From contig JASLHB010000068.1 of NCBI GenBank assembly GCA_030149965.1, positions 1 through 9,628 on the forward strand: a DNA stretch of 9,628 bases. Direction: 5' to 3'. Under the pieces are notes generated by a model. The model worked only from the letters and a program-made list of their open reading frames with translations. It was not told the DNA's origin and did not search any database. Position numbers and translations under genes: made by a program. Source of the DNA: Wohlfahrtiimonas sp. Lineage in GTDB: Bacteria; Pseudomonadota; Gammaproteobacteria; Cardiobacteriales; Wohlfahrtiimonadaceae. How positions within the stretch are numbered: position 1 is the stretch's first letter; each line of letters opens with the position of its first letter. Positions 6,383 through 9,628 of this stretch are shown here, piece by piece.

Positions 6383-7108
6383 TTAATGGGATAAATAATC
6401 TTTGAACTGCTGTGTTACAGGGTTGTCGAAGTGATCACGGCTCCCTACTTCAACCGTTTGACCATTTTCTAAATATACAATATCAGTTGCTATTTTTTTT
6501 GCAAAATCAACATCGTGAGTTACCACAACTTGCGTAATGCCTGTCGTTGATAATTCATTAATGATTTCTGCAACTTGTGAAGTAATTTCAGGATCTAATG
6601 CTGCTGTCGGCTCATCGAACAATAATACTTCTGGCGACATCATCAATGCACGTGCAATCGCAACACGTTGTTGCTGACCACCTGATAACTTCAAAGGAAA
6701 GCGTTCGCCTAAACCTGATAATTTCAAACGATCGAGCATTTTATCTGCTTGTGCAATCGCTTCTGCTTTAGTCATTTTGTTCAGTTGTGTTGGCGCATAA
6801 ATTAAGTTGTCCATCACAGTTTTGTGTGGCCAAAGATGATATTGCTGAAATACCATGCCAACTTTTTGGCGCAATGAGCGAATATCATCATCTGCAATCT
6901 TCTTTGTAAAATCAAAGTTAAAACCAGCAATGGATAATCCGCCAACTTTCGGCATTTCTAATAAATTCATAATGCGCACTAAAGATCTTTTACCCGCACC
7001 ACTTGGACCAAGAAGTACTAAAACACTGCCCTTCTTTGCCATTAGATTAATATTCTTTAATACAATATGATTACCATAACCATATTCGATATTCTTTAAT
7101 TCAATCAT
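6383..7108 (-). CDS. artP: Arginine ABC transporter ATP-binding protein ArtP (altered Walker A)
   Basis: ATPase that would power ArtQM import, 241 aa as usual. The sequence follows E. coli ArtP closely, including NLLEMP (48-53), FDFTKK (65-70), VGMVFQQYHLWPH (83-95, Q-loop), LSGGQQQRVAIARAL (141-155, signature), LLFDEPTAALDPEIT (162-176, Walker B and D-loop) and the H-loop His198 (VTHD). The Walker A reads GPSGAGKR at 34-41. Residue 41 is Arg (codon AGA, plus-strand bases 6986-6988), where the family has Ser or Thr that coordinates Mg2+. The rest of the protein is intact. The gene is first in the art-xerD-dsbC operon, with an extended -10 promoter about 45 bp upstream. Identity as ArtP is secure, but catalytic competence is uncertain. 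Confidence 0.92.
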   Translation of the reverse strand: MIELKNIEYGYGNHIVLKNINLMAKKGSVLVLLGPSGAGKRSLVRIMNLLEMPKVGGLSIAGFNFDFTKKIADDDIRSLRQKVGMVFQQYHLWPHKTVMDNLIYAPTQLNKMTKAEAIAQADKMLDRLKLSGLGERFPLKLSGGQQQRVAIARALMMSPEVLLFDEPTAALDPEITSQVAEIINELSTTGITQVVVTHDVDFAKKIATDIVYLENGQTVEVGSRDHFDNPVTQQFKDYLSH

Positions 7109-7152
7109 CGCTCGCCTAAAGTGCCTATCATCAAAATGTCACAAATTTTGTA

Positions 7153-7161
7153 ATTATAGCA
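7153..7161 (-). promoter_or_regulatory. Extended -10 promoter of the art-xerD-dsbC operon
   Basis: The minus strand reads TGCTATAAT, a perfect extended -10 element; no good -35 is present at 16-18 bp. Transcription would start near 7147, giving a leader of about 38 nt before artP. A short dyad, ACAAA-T-TTTGT (7141-7151), overlaps the presumed start site. Confidence 0.55.
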
Positions 7162-7191
7162 CCCTAATCGCTTTCCTTAAATGCAATCACT

Positions 7192-7205
7192 ATATAAATT
7201 TATAT
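7192..7205. promoter_or_regulatory. AT-only palindrome between divergent promoters
   Basis: ATATAAATTTATAT is a perfect 14-bp palindrome located upstream of the -10 of the rightward ATPase gene, about where its -35 would lie. In such AT-rich DNA it could be chance. It lacks the TGAAT/ATTCA halves of an ArgR box. Confidence 0.3.
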
Positions 7206-7214
7206 TGAATTGGC

Positions 7215-7220
7215 TATAAT
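7215..7220 (+). promoter_or_regulatory. -10 element of the ATPase/Mth938 gene pair
   Basis: A perfect TATAAT lies 35 bp before the ATG at 7256. No convincing -35 is seen at 16-18 bp upstream (the region is ATATAA-like). The implied leader is about 29 nt. Confidence 0.45.
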
Positions 7221-7255
7221 GTTTTTCTTCTTATTTCTTTCTGCTGATAAAGACC

Positions 7256-8101
7256 ATGCAATCGTATAATTTTTTAGAACAAAACAATCAACGCATCGCA
7301 CTAATGGGCATGAGTGGCGTTGGTAAAACCACATTATCAAATTTATTGCCTAAATCAGAATGGTTTCATTATTCGATTGATTATCGAATTGGCACGCGAT
7401 ATTTGCATGAAGAAATTAGTGATTTATTAAAACTCGAAGCAATGAAAAGTCCTGCATTGGCTAAATTACTGAAAAATGATTCAATTTTTATTTCGCCGAA
7501 TGTTACGTTTGATAATTTAAGTGCGATCTCTATGTTCATTGGCATGGTGGGCGCATTGGATAAAGGTGGATTGCCTTTAGATGAGTTTTTAGCACGCTTA
7601 CAAGCGCATCGCACAGCAGAAATCAAAGCAATGGAAGATACTAAAACTTTCATTAACCGCGCAACAAATATTTATGGTTATCCTAACTTTATTTGTGACT
7701 TCAGTGGCAGCGTATGTGAGCTCGATGCGCCTGAAGTGATTCAGGATGTTGCTGATGAATGCTTATTGGTTTATTTGAAAGCAACCGATAACATGATGTC
7801 CACATTGATTGATCGCGCACAAAAATATCCAAAGCCGCTCTATTATCAAGCTGATTTCTTGCACAATGCGATTAAGAATTATTGCGAGGAACAAAGCTTA
7901 TCTTCTTGGGCTGAAATCAACCCTGATCATTTTGCTGTTTGGGTATTTCCTCATTTAGTTGCGCATCGCATTGTCCGTTATGATGCTATTGCAGCGAAAC
8001 ATGGTGTTACATTATCAGCAGAAGATACGTTGAATATCACAAGTGCAGAAGAATTTTTGAACCTCATTCATATAACATCGCAGAAAAAAGAAGGAAAATA
8101 A
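7256..8101 (+). CDS. Uncharacterised P-loop ATPase/kinase-like protein
   Basis: A 281-aa cytoplasmic protein of unknown function. A complete Walker A, GMSGVGKTTL, is at 18-27. An Asp-containing segment, SIDYRIGTRYL (40-50), lies where shikimate and nucleoside kinases have their substrate-binding DxD/Arg motif. The FICDFSGSVCEL segment (145-156) is a possible Walker B with Asp148. The layout resembles small-molecule kinases of the P-loop fold, but the protein is longer and I cannot name a substrate. No membrane segment or signal peptide is seen. The start is supported by the Walker A position and by the TATAAT upstream; the ribosome site is weak (AAAG only). Its stop overlaps the start of the Mth938-type gene (TAATG), implying coupled translation. 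It is divergent from the art operon. Confidence 0.75.
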   Translation: MQSYNFLEQNNQRIALMGMSGVGKTTLSNLLPKSEWFHYSIDYRIGTRYLHEEISDLLKLEAMKSPALAKLLKNDSIFISPNVTFDNLSAISMFIGMVGALDKGGLPLDEFLARLQAHRTAEIKAMEDTKTFINRATNIYGYPNFICDFSGSVCELDAPEVIQDVADECLLVYLKATDNMMSTLIDRAQKYPKPLYYQADFLHNAIKNYCEEQSLSSWAEINPDHFAVWVFPHLVAHRIVRYDAIAAKHGVTLSAEDTLNITSAEEFLNLIHITSQKKEGK

Positions 8102-8514
8102 TGTCACAGAATGATGAATCACAACACATTGGCACATCGAATCTACGTAAAGAAGATGATGGTTTTTTAACTGTTAAAAAATATGATGTGAATGAATTTA
8201 CACTCATCAATGGCGAAACTTATGAAGGTGCAATCGCCCTTTATAAAGGCAAAGTTTATACAGACATTATGCCAGCAAGCTTTGATGAATTATCAGAAAC
8301 TCATTTCCGTAAATGGTTGTCTTTAAAACCTGAAATGATTTTGATTGGCACAGGTTCTGCGCACTTTTTCTTAAAGCCTGAGCAAGTTGCTTACTTTTAT
8401 GCAAAAGGTGTTGGCATTGAAACCATGCGCACAGATTCAGCTTGTAGAACCTACAGCGTAATCGCAGGCGAAATGCGTAATGGCTTAGCGATTTTATTTC
8501 CGATTGTGGAATAA
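8101..8514 (+). CDS. Mth938-fold domain protein (DUF498 family)
   Basis: A 137-aa protein matching the Mth938-like domain (PF04430, the fold of mitochondrial complex I assembly factor NDUFAF3). The first about 20 residues are polar and variable. The diagnostic core runs from MILIGTG (79-85), through FFLKPEQVAYFYAKGVGIE, to DSACRTYSVIAGE (112-124) with its conserved Cys-Arg-Thr-Tyr, ending ILFPIVE. The family has no settled biochemical function in bacteria. AAGGA (8091-8095) sits 5 nt before the ATG, and the ATG overlaps the TAA of the ATPase gene by one base. It is the last gene of a two-gene unit closed by a strong terminator. No role in complex I assembly should be assumed from the fold. 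Confidence 0.8.
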   Translation: MSQNDESQHIGTSNLRKEDDGFLTVKKYDVNEFTLINGETYEGAIALYKGKVYTDIMPASFDELSETHFRKWLSLKPEMILIGTGSAHFFLKPEQVAYFYAKGVGIETMRTDSACRTYSVIAGEMRNGLAILFPIVE

Positions 8515-8540
8515 GTTCAATTAAACTAAATCCCTGATAT

Positions 8541-8569
8541 AAAAAATCTCGCTAAAAGCGAGATTTTTT
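8541..8569. terminator. Bidirectional rho-independent terminator
   Basis: A 13-bp perfect stem, A6-TCTCGCT paired with AGCGAGA-T6, surrounds an AAA loop (8554-8556). The U-run is present in both directions. It lies between the convergent Mth938-type gene (stop 8514) and corA (stop 8584) and can end both transcripts. Confidence 0.93.
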
Positions 8570-8583
8570 GTTTATGGCTTATA

Positions 8584-9628
8584 TTACAACCAGCCTTTTT
8601 TCTTAAAAAGCAAGTATGGTGCGATGCCCGATAAGAACATACCTGCAATTGAGAGCGGGTATGAATATTCAAAATTCAATTCTGGCATGACTGAGAAGTT
8701 CATACCGTAAATACTCGCAATCAATGTTGGTGGTAAAAATACTACTGAAGCGATGGAGAAGATTTTGATGATTCTGCTTTGTTCCAACGAGATCTGCCCC
8801 ATTGCCGCTTCCAATAAGAAGTTAATCTTATCAAAGAGAAACGATGTATGGCCCGTCAAAGATTCTAAATCTCGGAGAATTTCGCGAACATCTTCATTTT
8901 GCTCTTCATTCAATAATCTTCCACGCACCAAGAAAGATAATGAACGGCGTGTATCCATCAATGATAAACGTGCTTTACCATTAATATCTTCTTCTCTCGC
9001 GATGCACACGAGAATTTCACCCATTTTGGCTTTAGATTCTTGTGCAGCCTTTTTCATATCTTTTTTGATTTCTTTCTGGAGTTTTTTCATCTCAGAACTA
9101 GATGAGCTAGCATCTCCACTGCTTTGTTTTGTATAGTCTAAAACATCACGACTCACATTTTCTAAACGCGAGTAAATACCTTCCAAAACATCTGCAACAT
9201 GCTCTACAGCTGTTTCATGCAATCCCACTAAAATATCCATTGCGTTCACAACGTTATCCATATCATTCACATTTGGATGACGCGCACGCAAACGATATAA
9301 ACGGAATGAACTCAAGTCTTCATCACGAATCGTAAACAAACAACCTGCAAAAATTGAAAAAGCCACCGTAACATTCGTTGAACTTTCTTCAAAATCATTC
9401 AAAAAGAAACTATGAATATGAATACCATCATCATCTTCATAGAACCGTGCCGATGCTTCGATGTCTTTAATTTCAGCCTTTTCGGGCAATTCAAATTTGT
9501 AATGATTTTCTACTAACAAACGTTCTTCTTCTGTGGGATCGATTAAATCAATCCAGATCATCTCTTTAATGATGTCTTTTTGCTCTTCGATTTTAATTTG
9601 TTGTAAACGCCCATTATGAAGGATAAAT
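8584..9628 (-). CDS. corA: Magnesium/cobalt transporter CorA (5' end outside the window)
   Basis: Pentameric inner-membrane Mg2+ channel (CorA MIT family). The frame stays open from the ATG at 9561 to the right edge, and those 22 extra codons (FILHNGRLQQ...) match the E. coli CorA N-terminus (MLSAFQLENN...). The real start is therefore about four codons beyond the window, and the ATG at 9561 is internal. Counting from that Met, the cytoplasmic domain includes DIEASARF (33-40). The stalk helix precedes TM1, which leads to the pore signature YGMN (285-288), then MPEL, TM2, and the C-terminal KKKGWL. Residues 144-179 carry a Ser-rich then Lys-rich segment, making this region about 31 residues longer than in E. 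coli CorA. All other conserved blocks, such as SLMDTRRSL and REILRDLESL, are intact. Confidence 0.93.
   Translation of the reverse strand, partial: FILHNGRLQQIKIEEQKDIIKEMIWIDLIDPTEEERLLVENHYKFELPEKAEIKDIEASARFYEDDDGIHIHSFFLNDFEESSTNVTVAFSIFAGCLFTIRDEDLSSFRLYRLRARHPNVNDMDNVVNAMDILVGLHETAVEHVADVLEGIYSRLENVSRDVLDYTKQSSGDASSSSSEMKKLQKEIKKDMKKAAQESKAKMGEILVCIAREEDINGKARLSLMDTRRSLSFLVRGRLLNEEQNEDVREILRDLESLTGHTSFLFDKINFLLEAAMGQISLEQSRIIKIFSIASVVFLPPTLIASIYGMNFSVMPELNFEYSYPLSIAGMFLSGIAPYLLFKKKGWL

Noticed and set aside
9559..9561. ATG at 9561 as the CorA start
   Set aside because: The upstream in-frame codons to the window edge match the CorA N-terminus, so this Met is internal.
1..9628. CRISPR array, IS, tRNA, rRNA or riboswitch
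   Set aside because: No regularly spaced repeats, transposase or terminal inverted repeats, cloverleaf or known aptamer pattern was recognised by eye. All gaps between genes are under 180 bp.

Overview
The window is AT-rich chromosomal DNA from a gammaproteobacterium. The evidence is the artP-artI/J-artQ-artM gene order, xerD directly followed by dsbC, a YqjI-type PadR regulator, and CorA and Ogt proteins that align closely with enterobacterial ones. The low GC content and the absence of recJ after dsbC argue against Escherichia-like enterics. A low-GC lineage is more likely, but genus cannot be decided from the sequence. No IS, prophage, CRISPR array, tRNA or rRNA is visible, and coding density is high.

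Layout. Positions 1-69 hold the end of an unidentified gene, followed closely by a zinc-type ABC substrate-binding lipocalin-independent periplasmic protein (znuA-like, 91-1035, +). Its end overlaps the end of the convergent DNA-repair gene ogt (1024-1536, -). From the 176-bp intergenic region that follows, a YqjI-like PadR regulator (1713-2249, +) and a small DUF2798 membrane protein (2325-2582, +) are read rightward. Two matching 10-12 bp palindromes, exactly 60 bp apart, flank the regulator's predicted promoter. A perfect 32-bp palindromic terminator (2591-2622) separates this unit from a long leftward operon.

The leftward operon (7108 down to 2638) reads artP-artI/J-artQ-artM-xerD-dsbC. 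It encodes a complete arginine/basic amino acid ABC importer, then the chromosome-dimer recombinase XerD, then the periplasmic disulfide isomerase DsbC. Gaps are short or overlapping throughout. ArtP has an unexpected Arg in place of the Ser/Thr of its Walker A motif, the most striking single-residue anomaly here.

From the divergent promoter region 7109-7255, a rightward pair encodes an uncharacterised P-loop ATPase (7256-8101) and a Mth938-fold protein (8101-8514), joined by a TAATG stop-start overlap. A second strong bidirectional hairpin terminator (8541-8569) separates this pair from corA (8584 to beyond 9628, -). The CorA has a Ser-rich/Lys-rich insertion in its cytoplasmic domain and is missing only about its first four codons at the window edge.

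Nothing here clearly amounts to an undescribed defence or mobile system. The best leads are the paired operator architecture around a YqjI-like regulator that lacks the metal-binding tail, the altered ArtP Walker A, the coupled ATPase/Mth938 pair, and the CorA insertion.
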